Shown here: one piece after another, positions 1 to 8,032 of the stretch
Layout of the letters: each line of letters opens with the position of its first letter
Position numbering within the stretch: the first letter of the stretch is position 1
NCBI GenBank assembly: GCA_944327845.1
Contig: CALVHN010000001.1
Span: 135,149 to 199,148, forward strand
Direction: 5' to 3'
Source: an uncultured Bacilli bacterium
GTDB taxonomy: Bacteria; Bacillota_I; Bacilli_A; RFN20; CAG-826
Length of the DNA: 64,000 nt
Notes under the pieces: model-generated
Told to the model about the DNA's origin: nothing
Seen by the model: only the letters and a program-made list of their open reading frames with translations
Databases searched by the model: none
Program-made: the position numbers and the translations under genes

Positions 1-1
1 A

Positions 2-274
2 AAAATTATTGAAAAGAGTGGAAATACAATGGATATGAAATTTGGTATTTCTATTAATGACCAACTTGGTGATCAAATTTTAGTTTCAATTATTGCAAGT
101 GGTTTTAAAGGTGAAATTGATTTTTCAAAGACAAATTTATCTTTATATAAAAACACAATTCAAGATATAAAAGATAGACAAAAAGATTTAGATGGTTTAG
201 TTAATCAAAATAATACTGAAGAAGATAATAAAAACGATTTTATTCCTACTTTCTTAGAAGGCAGAGACTTTTAA
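2..274 (+). CDS. ftsZ: Cell division protein FtsZ, C-terminal end (partial)
   Basis: The reading frame is open from the window edge, so this is the 3' end of a longer gene. The translated start (FGISINDQLGDQILVSIIAS) matches the end of the FtsZ C-terminal domain, where a GDEI(R/V)V(T/S)VIA(T/S)GF-like strand is usual. After a polar, variable linker the protein ends in DFIPTFLEGRDF, which resembles the FtsZ C-terminal peptide (IPTFLR type) that binds FtsA, SepF and similar partners. The following ileS-lspA-rluD order is what follows the division cluster in many Bacilli. ATG codons at 29 and 35 are internal and should not be taken as starts. FtsZ is the tubulin-like GTPase that forms the division ring. 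Confidence 0.88.
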   Translation, partial: KIIEKSGNTMDMKFGISINDQLGDQILVSIIASGFKGEIDFSKTNLSLYKNTIQDIKDRQKDLDGLVNQNNTEEDNKNDFIPTFLEGRDF

Positions 275-281
275 TTGTTAA

Positions 282-310
282 TTGAATTTAATTAATGTTT
301 TTACTATAAT
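282..310 (+). promoter_or_regulatory. Sigma-A type promoter of the ileS T-box transcript
   Basis: TTGAAT (282-287) and TATAAT (305-310) are separated by exactly 17 bases. Transcription would begin near 317, just before the T-box leader. Inferred from sequence match to the sigma-70 consensus. Confidence 0.75.
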
Positions 311-317
311 TTCTACA

Positions 318-503
318 TAAAAGACACGTCTTTTAGACTTTAATGCGTAGAGAGATATCGTTTGGTGAAAGATATTCATTAAATCTAATAAGATATCACT
401 TTTATTTAGGTTAAATTTTATAAGTGATTAATATATATTTATATTAATAACTAAGGTGGTACCACGTTAAATTTACGTCCTTAGATTAACTAAGGACTTT
501 TTA
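318..503 (+). promoter_or_regulatory. T-box riboswitch controlling ileS
   Basis: The T-box core AAGGTGGTACCACG lies at 453-466. It is followed by a terminator stem GTCCTTAG (477-484) / CTAAGGAC (490-497) and a T-rich run. Stem I features include a GTAGAGAGA segment near 347-356 and GGTGAAAG at 364-371. An ATC triplet at 395-397 is the best candidate specifier for isoleucine; I chose it by position and match to the downstream gene, without folding. A short AAAAGA/TCTTTT hairpin sits at the very 5' end of the transcript (about 318-333). In the known mechanism, uncharged tRNA-Ile pairs with the specifier and the core sequence, blocks the terminator and lets ileS be transcribed. Confidence 0.9.
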
Positions 504-519
504 TTTTTTTGGAGGTTTT

Positions 520-3270
520 ATGGAAACAAAAGATAGCTTATTAATGCCTAAAACAAATTTTGAAATGAGAGGCAACTTAAATCAAAAAGAACCTATATTA
601 GTTAAAAAATGGCAAGAAAATGATATATACCATAAGATGAATGAGAATCGTCCACTTGATGATTACATGCTTCATGATGGTCCTCCTTATGCAAATGGTG
701 CAATGCACTGTGGACATTTATTAAATCGAGTTCTTAAAGATTTTGTTGTTCGTTTTAAAAATATGCAAGGGCATAAAACAAACTTTGTTTTTGGCTGGGA
801 CACTCATGGATTACCAATTGAAAATATGGTAACAAAAAGTGGTGTTAATCGTAAAACTACTCCAATCTATGAATTTAGAGAAAAATGTAAAGAATATGCC
901 TTATCACAAGTTGAAAAACAAAAAAGTGAAATTCAAAGACTTGGATGTTTAGGCGATTATGAAAATCCTTATTTAACTTTAAATAAAGAATTTGAAGCTA
1001 GTGAAATTCATTGTTTTTCTGTTATGGCTCAAAAAGGTTTAATTTATAAAGGACTTAAACCTGTTTATTGGTCACCAAGTAGTGAATCTGCATTAGCTGA
1101 AGCTGAAATTGAATATCACGATGTTGAAGCTTATACAATTTATGTTTCTTTTGAAATTATTGATGGAAAAAATATCGTTCCTAATGGTACCAAAGCTATT
1201 ATTTGGACAACAACACCTTGGACTTTACCTGCAAATTTAGCAATTTGTGCTCATCCAGATTTTATTTATGGCTTATTTGAAACTGACTTAGGTAATTTTA
1301 TCTTCTTAAGAGATTTAGAAAATACTTTAAAAGAGAAAATTGGTTTTAAAGAATGTAAATTAATTAAAGAATATGAAGGTAAAGAATTAGAAGGCATCAA
1401 AGCAAAGCATCCTTTTTATGATCGTGAATCAGTTTTAATTTTAGGGGATTACGTTACAAGTGATACTGGTACAGGTCTTGTTCATATTGCTCCAGGTCAT
1501 GGTGAAGATGACTATAATGTTTGTTTAAAATATGGAATTAAACCTTATTGTCCAGTTGATGAACATGGAAAAATGATGGCTGAAGCTGGAGAAAGATTAG
1601 CTGGATTATTTTATGAAGATGCAAATTTAGAAGTTTTAAAAATTTTACAAGAAAATAATTGCTTATTAAAAGAAGAAAAGATTGTTCATAGCTATCCTCA
1701 TGATTGGAGAACACATAAACCTGTTATTTTTAGAGCTACTTCTCAATGGTTCTGTTCTATTGAGCCAATTAGAAATTTATTACTTAAAGAAATTGATAAT
1801 GTTGAATGGACTCCAGCTTGGGGAAAAACCAGAATGACTAATATGATTAAAGATCGTAATGATTGGTGTATTTCACGTCAAAGAGCTTGGGGTGTACCTA
1901 TTCCAATTATATACTGTGAAGATGGAACTCCTATTTTAGAAAAGGAAGTTTTTGATCATATTGAAAAATTAATTCGAGAAAATGGTTCAAATATTTGGTA
2001 TCAATTACCTGAAAAAGAACTTTTACCTGAAAATTATACAAACCCACATTCTCCGGATGGCAAATTTAAAAAAGAAAAAGATATTATGGATGTTTGGTTT
2101 GATAGTGGTTCTTCCTGGAATGGCGTTTTAAATGAAAGGAAATTAAAATATCCTGCTGATTTATATTTAGAAGGAAGCGACCAATATCGTGGATGGTTCA
2201 ATTCTTCATTAATTTTATCTGTTGCTGTTAATGGATTTGCACCTTATAAAAAAGTTTTATCTCACGGATTTGTCATGGATGAAAAATGGGAAAAAATGTC
2301 AAAATCTAAAGGTAATGGCTTAGATCCTTTAAAAATTATTAATGTTTATGGTGCTGATGTTTTAAGATTATGGGCAGCTCTTACCGATTATCAACAAGAT
2401 GTAAGAATTTCTGAAAATATTATTAAAACAATTTCTGAACAATATAGAAAAATTAGAAATACTTTTAGATTTATGTTAGGCAACTTATCTAATGGAAATT
2501 TAGAAGATACATTTACTAAATCTGACATTCAAACAACTTTTGAAAAAGTAGATTTATTTATTCTTGCTAAACTTGAAACTACAAAAAATTCATTTATTAA
2601 ATATATGAATAAATTTGATTTTATTTCGGCTATGACTGAAATTATGAAATTTTTAAGTGATGATTTATCTAGTTTCTATTTTGATTTAGCAAAAGATATT
2701 TTATATTGTGACGACAAAAAATCTTTAAGAAGATTACAAGTCCAAACTGTTATTAATGAATGTTTGTTTACTATAATGAGATTATTAAATCCTATTATTC
2801 CTTTTACTATGGATGAAGTTAATCAAAATTATTGCTTAAAGACAGAAGACAATGTTCAATTATATTCTTATCCTGAAATTACTAATAAATATGATGAATC
2901 ATTAATTAAAGAATATTCATTATTGAGAGCACTAAGAGATGATGTTTTAAAAGCATTAGAAGAAGCAAGAAATACTGGAAAAATTGGCAAATCTAATGAT
3001 GCTATGATTAATATTGATATTTTTGATAATGAAACATCAAAAATGTTTGATTCATTAAATGAAACTGACTTACCAATTATCTTTATCGTATCAAAAGTAG
3101 TTAAAAATAAAGATTTAGTAGGTTTTAAGGGGAAAGTTAGTAATATTTTAGTAGAAAAAGCTGATGGCGTAAGATGTGATAGATGCTGGAATTTCTTTGA
3201 ACATTCAGAAATAATTGAAGAAAATGGTTTAAAATTATGCAAGAGATGCCACAAAATAATAAACAAATAA
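520..3270 (+). CDS. ileS: Isoleucine-tRNA ligase
   Basis: Class I aminoacyl-tRNA synthetase that charges tRNA-Ile in the cytoplasm. At 916 residues it is close to the Bacillus enzyme. The N-terminus (LLMPKTNFEMRGNLNQKEP) is typical of IleRS. The HIGH signature reads HCGH (residues 63-66), KMSKS is at about 592-597, and the C-terminus carries a Cys4 zinc site (CDRCW ... LCKRC). The editing (CP1) domain region contains WTTTPWTLPAN. The ATG at 520 follows GGAGG at good spacing. The preceding T-box gives regulation by tRNA-Ile charging. The gene overlaps the next one (lspA) at its 3' end. Confidence 0.97.
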   Translation: METKDSLLMPKTNFEMRGNLNQKEPILVKKWQENDIYHKMNENRPLDDYMLHDGPPYANGAMHCGHLLNRVLKDFVVRFKNMQGHKTNFVFGWDTHGLPIENMVTKSGVNRKTTPIYEFREKCKEYALSQVEKQKSEIQRLGCLGDYENPYLTLNKEFEASEIHCFSVMAQKGLIYKGLKPVYWSPSSESALAEAEIEYHDVEAYTIYVSFEIIDGKNIVPNGTKAIIWTTTPWTLPANLAICAHPDFIYGLFETDLGNFIFLRDLENTLKEKIGFKECKLIKEYEGKELEGIKAKHPFYDRESVLILGDYVTSDTGTGLVHIAPGHGEDDYNVCLKYGIKPYCPVDEHGKMMAEAGERLAGLFYEDANLEVLKILQENNCLLKEEKIVHSYPHDWRTHKPVIFRATSQWFCSIEPIRNLLLKEIDNVEWTPAWGKTRMTNMIKDRNDWCISRQRAWGVPIPIIYCEDGTPILEKEVFDHIEKLIRENGSNIWYQLPEKELLPENYTNPHSPDGKFKKEKDIMDVWFDSGSSWNGVLNERKLKYPADLYLEGSDQYRGWFNSSLILSVAVNGFAPYKKVLSHGFVMDEKWEKMSKSKGNGLDPLKIINVYGADVLRLWAALTDYQQDVRISENIIKTISEQYRKIRNTFRFMLGNLSNGNLEDTFTKSDIQTTFEKVDLFILAKLETTKNSFIKYMNKFDFISAMTEIMKFLSDDLSSFYFDLAKDILYCDDKKSLRRLQVQTVINECLFTIMRLLNPIIPFTMDEVNQNYCLKTEDNVQLYSYPEITNKYDESLIKEYSLLRALRDDVLKALEEARNTGKIGKSNDAMINIDIFDNETSKMFDSLNETDLPIIFIVSKVVKNKDLVGFKGKVSNILVEKADGVRCDRCWNFFEHSEIIEENGLKLCKRCHKIINK

Positions 3271-3851
3271 ATAATAAAACAAATAAGTTGAAAGAATTTT
3301 ATAATAAACATTTTTATCTTTCCTTAGCTGTCATTGGGTTAGTGATAATTTTATTTTCTGTTCTTTTTGATCAGATAACAAAAATTATTGCGGTAAATTC
3401 TCTTCAATTTGTTGGTAATTCAGTACCTTTTATTCCTGGATTTATTGACTTTACATTAGTTTATAATACTGGTGCAGCTTGGGGAATTGGTGGTGATAAC
3501 ACTGCAAGTAGGATTATTTTAATTATAATTTCTTGGATCGTTGCTGTTGGTCTAATAGGCTATTTTGCTTATTGTTATTTTAAAAAGAAAGAAATTAAAT
3601 TAGGTTTATTTATTATTTGTTCTTTTATTGTTGGTGGAGATATTGGTAATTTAATTGATCGTACTTTCTTTTATGATAGAGGTGTTATAGATTTTATTTC
3701 GATTCAATCATGGCGGCCAAACTTTGGAATATTTAATATTGCTGATTCTATCTTAGTTTGTTCAATTATTGCTTTAATTATCTATTTAATAGTTAATTAT
3801 ATTAAAGAATATATAAATGAAAAGAAAAGGGTAGATTCAAAAGATGAATAA
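3237..3851 (+). CDS. lspA: Lipoprotein signal peptidase (signal peptidase II)
   Basis: Integral membrane aspartyl protease that removes signal peptides from prolipoproteins after lipid modification. Family motifs are present: NTGAAWGIGG in the first conserved block, GNLIDR with one catalytic Asp, and FNIADS with the other. Four hydrophobic segments are visible. The protein is 204 residues, longer than usual because of a polar Asn/Lys-rich N-terminal extension of about 25 residues. The start is uncertain: ATG at 3237 and at 3246 both lie inside ileS and neither has a strong ribosome site, so translational coupling is likely. The 3' end overlaps rluD by 8 bases. A likely client, a lipobox-bearing lipoprotein, is encoded at 39292. 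Confidence 0.93.
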   Translation: MQEMPQNNKQINNKTNKLKEFYNKHFYLSLAVIGLVIILFSVLFDQITKIIAVNSLQFVGNSVPFIPGFIDFTLVYNTGAAWGIGGDNTASRIILIIISWIVAVGLIGYFAYCYFKKKEIKLGLFIICSFIVGGDIGNLIDRTFFYDRGVIDFISIQSWRPNFGIFNIADSILVCSIIALIIYLIVNYIKEYINEKKRVDSKDE

Positions 3852-4752
3852 TATTGAAGAAATCATTATTCCTGAAAATTATTCTTTAATAAGAATCGAT
3901 AAGGCTTTAACTTTATTTTATCCAAATTATACAAGGACATATTTTACTTATTTAATTAAAAACAAAAAAGTAAAAATCAATGATAAATATGTTTCTCCAT
4001 CTTATATTATTAAACCTTTTGATAAAGTTGATATTGAATTTGAAGAAAAAGAAGGAGAGGAAATTATTCCTCTAAAAATGAGTTTAGATATTGTTTATGA
4101 AGATGAAGATCTTCTTATTATTAATAAACCTAAAGGTTTAGTTGTACATCCTTCTAATGGACATGAAAATGATACTTTAGTCAATGCTTTAATTTATAAT
4201 AATAAAGAATTATCTAATGTAAATGGAAAATATCGAGTTGGTATTGTTCATCGAATTGATAAAGATACTTCAGGCCTTTTATTAATTTGTAAAAATGATT
4301 TTACGCATAATGAAATCGCTAAACAATTAAAGGATCATACAATGAATCGTGAATATTATGCTTTATGTGATGGAAATATTCTTGAAAATTATTTAAAAAT
4401 TATTGGGAAAATTGGTCGAGATAAAAATAATCGATTAAAAATGGCAATTAATACTGAAAATGGTAAAGAAGCAATAACACATGTCACTGTAATTGATAGA
4501 TATTTTAAGTATACTTTAATTCAATGCAAGTTAGAAACTGGTAGAACTCATCAAATAAGAGTACATTTATCAAGTATAAAACATCCATTGGTTGGCGATT
4601 CATTATATGGTGGAAGTACAGTTTTATATAATAATGGTCAATTATTACATGCTTATAAATTAAGCTTTATTCATCCAAGAACACTTAAAAATATGAGCTT
4701 TGAAATTCCTTTGCCTGATTATTTTTCTGATGTATTATCTAAATTAAAGTAA
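3844..4752 (+). CDS. rluD: RluD-family 23S rRNA pseudouridine synthase
   Basis: Converts uridine to pseudouridine in RNA, most likely 23S rRNA. An S4-like RNA-binding domain occupies about residues 12-75 (SLIRIDKALTLF ... KNKKVKINDK). The catalytic domain contains HRIDKDTSGLLL, in which the Asp is the nucleophile, and the later GRTHQIRVHL motif. The length of 302 residues fits the RluD/YlyB group, and the position after lspA matches Bacillus ylyB. The exact Rlu subgroup cannot be fixed from sequence alone. The start overlaps the end of lspA. The 3' end overlaps the opposing rnhC by 34 bases, and no terminator is visible between them. Confidence 0.9.
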   Translation: MNNIEEIIIPENYSLIRIDKALTLFYPNYTRTYFTYLIKNKKVKINDKYVSPSYIIKPFDKVDIEFEEKEGEEIIPLKMSLDIVYEDEDLLIINKPKGLVVHPSNGHENDTLVNALIYNNKELSNVNGKYRVGIVHRIDKDTSGLLLICKNDFTHNEIAKQLKDHTMNREYYALCDGNILENYLKIIGKIGRDKNNRLKMAINTENGKEAITHVTVIDRYFKYTLIQCKLETGRTHQIRVHLSSIKHPLVGDSLYGGSTVLYNNGQLLHAYKLSFIHPRTLKNMSFEIPLPDYFSDVLSKLK

Positions 4753-5663
4753 ATTGTTGAAACTTGATTGAAATTAATAAAATTATTTTTTGAAATTTTT
4801 TTAAATTCTTGAAGACCATATTTTTTTATAAATTCTAATGAAAATTCATTAACTTTATTTGAAGCGCCTAACGGGAAATTCATTTTATATTTATCATTTA
4901 ATTTTTTAACCTCTATTAAGAAAAAGTATCTTGCTACACAACTAGCTAAAGCAATAGAAGGAAAATATAATTCACCTTTTTCTTTAAAGACAATATTTTT
5001 AAGAATATTAGGCTGATCTTTTAAATATTCATAATATTTTTTCTCTTCTGAAAATTGATCCATATAAATATTTCCAATATATGGACATCTTTTATGAAGA
5101 ATACTTAAACAGGAGTTATGAAGTAAAGCTTTAATTTGATTTAAATTATAGCCATAGTTTTGATTTAAATTATTATAATTTTGATTAGATAAAACTTTAC
5201 AACTGTAATGAATTTTTTTAAGGATAAGTGGAATATTAGTTAAAATCATTTTATCGCTAAGTTTTTTTGAATCAGTTATTCCTAATTCGTTAATATATTT
5301 CATAACTTTTGAGTCAACATATGCCGCACAAACAACAATTGGCGCTAAAAAATCTCCTGTCCCAACTTCATCGCTACCAATTTGAGGACTAACATCAATA
5401 TAATAAGGTTTTTCTTCGATAACTTTTTCTTTTTTTGCCATGAATTTTTCTTCTAAGGAATATTCTTTAGCAAGTGGAAGAATATTTTTTCCTTGAAGAG
5501 TAACTTTAAAATAATTTTTCTTGTTGTTATCGTAAGCGGTTATTATTAAATCTTCTTTTTTTATGCAATATAAAATATAGCCAACATTTCTACAGGTAAT
5601 ATAATCCTTATATTTATTTTCAATTTGTTGAAGAGTTTTCTCATCAACTTTTATCGTAATCAT
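4719..5663 (-). CDS. rnhC: Ribonuclease HIII
   Basis: Degrades the RNA strand of RNA-DNA hybrids. The N-terminal TBP-like substrate-binding domain (about residues 1-75) distinguishes RNase HIII from HII. The catalytic domain opens with GSDEVGTGDFLAP, giving the Asp-Glu pair of the type 2 RNase H site, followed by ITDSKKLSD and a later MDQF segment. The length of 314 residues is typical. The gene is transcribed away from mutS2, as in some Bacilli where rnhC neighbours mutS2. A TGATAAAAT element ends only 6 bases before the ATG, so the transcript may be leaderless. The C-terminal coding end overlaps the end of rluD. Confidence 0.94.
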   Translation of the reverse strand: MITIKVDEKTLQQIENKYKDYITCRNVGYILYCIKKEDLIITAYDNNKKNYFKVTLQGKNILPLAKEYSLEEKFMAKKEKVIEEKPYYIDVSPQIGSDEVGTGDFLAPIVVCAAYVDSKVMKYINELGITDSKKLSDKMILTNIPLILKKIHYSCKVLSNQNYNNLNQNYGYNLNQIKALLHNSCLSILHKRCPYIGNIYMDQFSEEKKYYEYLKDQPNILKNIVFKEKGELYFPSIALASCVARYFFLIEVKKLNDKYKMNFPLGASNKVNEFSLEFIKKYGLQEFKKISKNNFINFNQVSTIYFNLDNTSEK

Positions 5664-5669
5664 GTAACA

Positions 5670-5678
5670 ATTTTATCA
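5670..5678 (-). promoter_or_regulatory. Extended -10 element for rnhC
   Basis: On the minus strand the sequence reads TGATAAAAT, an extended -10 (TGnTAtAaT type). Its 3' edge is 6 bases from the rnhC ATG at 5663, so initiation would fall on or next to the start codon. No good -35 hexamer is visible. Confidence 0.45.
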
Positions 5679-5680
5679 TT

Positions 5681-5709
5681 TTGAGTTATTTTTTTCCATT
5701 TAATAATAT
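5681..5709 (+). promoter_or_regulatory. Putative promoter of mutS2-uvrC
   Basis: TTGAGT (5681-5686) and TAATAT (5704-5709) have a 17-base spacer. They lie in the divergent region between rnhC and mutS2. The predicted leader to the mutS2 ATG is about 37 bases and contains only a weak AAAAGG as ribosome site. Confidence 0.5.
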
Positions 5710-5752
5710 TCAAAGAGTGATTTTTTAAAAGGTTTATGATATTTTATTTTAG

Positions 5753-8032
5753 ATGAATAAATCGTTTTATATTCTTGAAATTGATAAAGTTGTTAATGAG
5801 GTTAGAAGATATCTTCTTACAACAAGTGGTAAGAGTAGAATTCAAAAATTATTTTTTATTAAAGATATTAATTTATTACAAGAAGAACATAATAAATTAA
5901 ATGAAATGTTAAATATTGTAACTCAATATGGTTCGCTCCCTTTGGTTGCAAATCTTAATTTAAATAAACTATTTAAAGATATAAAAAATGGTAAAGCTGT
6001 TAATGAAGAACAATTATTTTCATTAAAAAATGATTTATATAATTTAAAAATATTAGAAAATTTTATTAAAAAACATAATACTGAAATTAATTATTTGAAG
6101 GATTATTTTGCTTTTATTGATTTAAATTTTCTATATCAGGACTTGGATAAAGTAATTGATAATAATGGAATAATAAGAAATGATGCTACGCCAGAATTAC
6201 AAAAAATAAGACATGATTTAAATAATATTGATAAAAAAATAAAAAATAAATGTAATGAACTAATCAAGACTTATGGAAATATAATTTCTAGTGAAGGTTT
6301 TACTTTAAAAAACGGGCATTTTGCTCTTCCAATTTATACCAATAAAAAAAGAGAAATTAAAGGAATTTTGCTTGATATTTCTGATTCTGGCTTAACTTCT
6401 TTTATTGAGCCAACTGAAATAGTAGAAATTGAAAATGAAAAAAACGAATTACTTCTTGCTGAAAGAGATGAAATATCAAAAATTTTAAAAAGAATAACCG
6501 GTCTAATTTATTTAAATAAAGATAAGCTCATCGATAATTATATTAAAATAGGCGAAATAGATTTTTTACATGCAAGATGTTTGTATGGTATACAATTAAA
6601 TTCAATTATTGTTGATATTAATCAGGAAAAGATAGTAGAACTTTATGATGCAAGACATCCATTACTTAATAAAGATAAGGTTGTTCCAAATACTTTTCTT
6701 ACAACAAAAGAGAAAAAAATAGTTGTAATTTCTGGACCTAATGCAGGTGGTAAAACTGTTTCTCTTAAAACAATTGCTTCCTTAATTTATATGAATCAAC
6801 TAGGTTTTATGATTCCTGCTAAGACTGGAAGTAGTTTAGGTGTATTTAATAATGTTTTCGTCGAAATTGGTGATAATCAATCAATTGAAAAGAATCTATC
6901 AACATTTTCTGGGCATATTAGTAGTTTATCAGTAATTTTTAAGTATATAAATAGTAATGATATTCTATTTATAGACGAATTATGTAATGGTACAGATCCT
7001 AAAGAAGGTTCTTCATTAGGCATTGCCATTATAGATTTTTTAATAAAAATAGGCTGTATAGCATTTATAACTTCTCATTATGGTGATTTAAAAAAGTTTT
7101 CTTTATCAAATAATAAAATTATGAGTGGTTCGATGATCTTCGATGAAAAGAAAATAACACCAACCTTTAAGTTTGTATCAGGTGTAAGTGGTAAGAGTTA
7201 TGGTTTTTTGATTAGTAAAAAGTTTGGTCTTGATAAATCAATTTTAAATGAAGCTGAAAGTATATATAAAAAACAGTATTTAGCTAAAAATGAAATAAAA
7301 TCTGAAGTTTTAGAAGATAAAGAAAGAAAATTATTACTTTTGGAAGAGAACATAAAAAAAGAACAAGAACAAATTAAAATTTTAAAAGATAATCTTTTAA
7401 AAAAAGAGAATGAATTAAACGAAAAAGAAAAATTAATTAAAGATAAAAAAATAAGAGAGTTAGATGATTATATAAACGATGTAAAAAGTGAAATCAATGA
7501 TATTTATTTAGAATTTAACGATAAAAAAGATTATGAAAAAACAATTTCAAAATTAAATTCATTAACTAAGAATAAAGAAAATGAAGAATTTATGATTGGT
7601 GATAATATTGAACTGCTAAATTCTAATACTAAAGGAAAAATTATTCGTATTGATAAAAATAAAATCGCAATATCTGCTGATGGATTTGTAATAAATACAT
7701 CAATTAATAAAATCAGAAAAATTAATAATCCTATAATTAAAAAAGACGATAAAACACAACTTGATAATTTGATTTTAAATCAAAAAAATTTATCACATGA
7801 AATTAATTTAATTGGATATCATGTTTTAGAAGCTCTCGATGCATTAGAATATTATTTATCTGAATGTCATTCACTTGGATACAAAGAGGTAAAAGTTATA
7901 CATGGTTATGGGAGCGGTAAATTAAGAACAGGAATTCAAGATTATTTAAGTAAATCTAAACTTGTTAAAAATTTTAAAGCTTGTGATGATAATTTAGGAA
8001 ATGGTGGAGCAACAACAGTATTTTTAAAATGA
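5753..8032 (+). CDS. mutS2: MutS2 (MutS-like ATPase with C-terminal Smr domain)
   Basis: MutS2 proteins are dimeric ATPases of the MutS family. Known roles are suppression of recombination and, in Bacillus, acting on collided ribosomes. The order seen is a MutS core, Walker A GPNAGGKTVSLKTIA (about residues 327-341), Walker B LFIDELCNGTDP, a long Lys/Glu coiled coil (about 505-610), a small beta domain, and an Smr domain from about 675. The Smr HGxGxGxLR motif is present (HGYGSGKLR, 717-725), but the usual DLRG motif reads NLIG (685-688). The length of 759 residues is normal. The ATG has no clear ribosome site. The stop overlaps the uvrC start by 4 bases. Confidence 0.93.
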   Translation: MNKSFYILEIDKVVNEVRRYLLTTSGKSRIQKLFFIKDINLLQEEHNKLNEMLNIVTQYGSLPLVANLNLNKLFKDIKNGKAVNEEQLFSLKNDLYNLKILENFIKKHNTEINYLKDYFAFIDLNFLYQDLDKVIDNNGIIRNDATPELQKIRHDLNNIDKKIKNKCNELIKTYGNIISSEGFTLKNGHFALPIYTNKKREIKGILLDISDSGLTSFIEPTEIVEIENEKNELLLAERDEISKILKRITGLIYLNKDKLIDNYIKIGEIDFLHARCLYGIQLNSIIVDINQEKIVELYDARHPLLNKDKVVPNTFLTTKEKKIVVISGPNAGGKTVSLKTIASLIYMNQLGFMIPAKTGSSLGVFNNVFVEIGDNQSIEKNLSTFSGHISSLSVIFKYINSNDILFIDELCNGTDPKEGSSLGIAIIDFLIKIGCIAFITSHYGDLKKFSLSNNKIMSGSMIFDEKKITPTFKFVSGVSGKSYGFLISKKFGLDKSILNEAESIYKKQYLAKNEIKSEVLEDKERKLLLLEENIKKEQEQIKILKDNLLKKENELNEKEKLIKDKKIRELDDYINDVKSEINDIYLEFNDKKDYEKTISKLNSLTKNKENEEFMIGDNIELLNSNTKGKIIRIDKNKIAISADGFVINTSINKIRKINNPIIKKDDKTQLDNLILNQKNLSHEINLIGYHVLEALDALEYYLSECHSLGYKEVKVIHGYGSGKLRTGIQDYLSKSKLVKNFKACDDNLGNGGATTVFLK

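Noticed and set aside
2868-3311. 147-codon minus-strand frame opposite ileS/lspA
   Set aside because: Lies wholly over well-conserved coding sequence of ileS and lspA on the other strand; no recognisable product.
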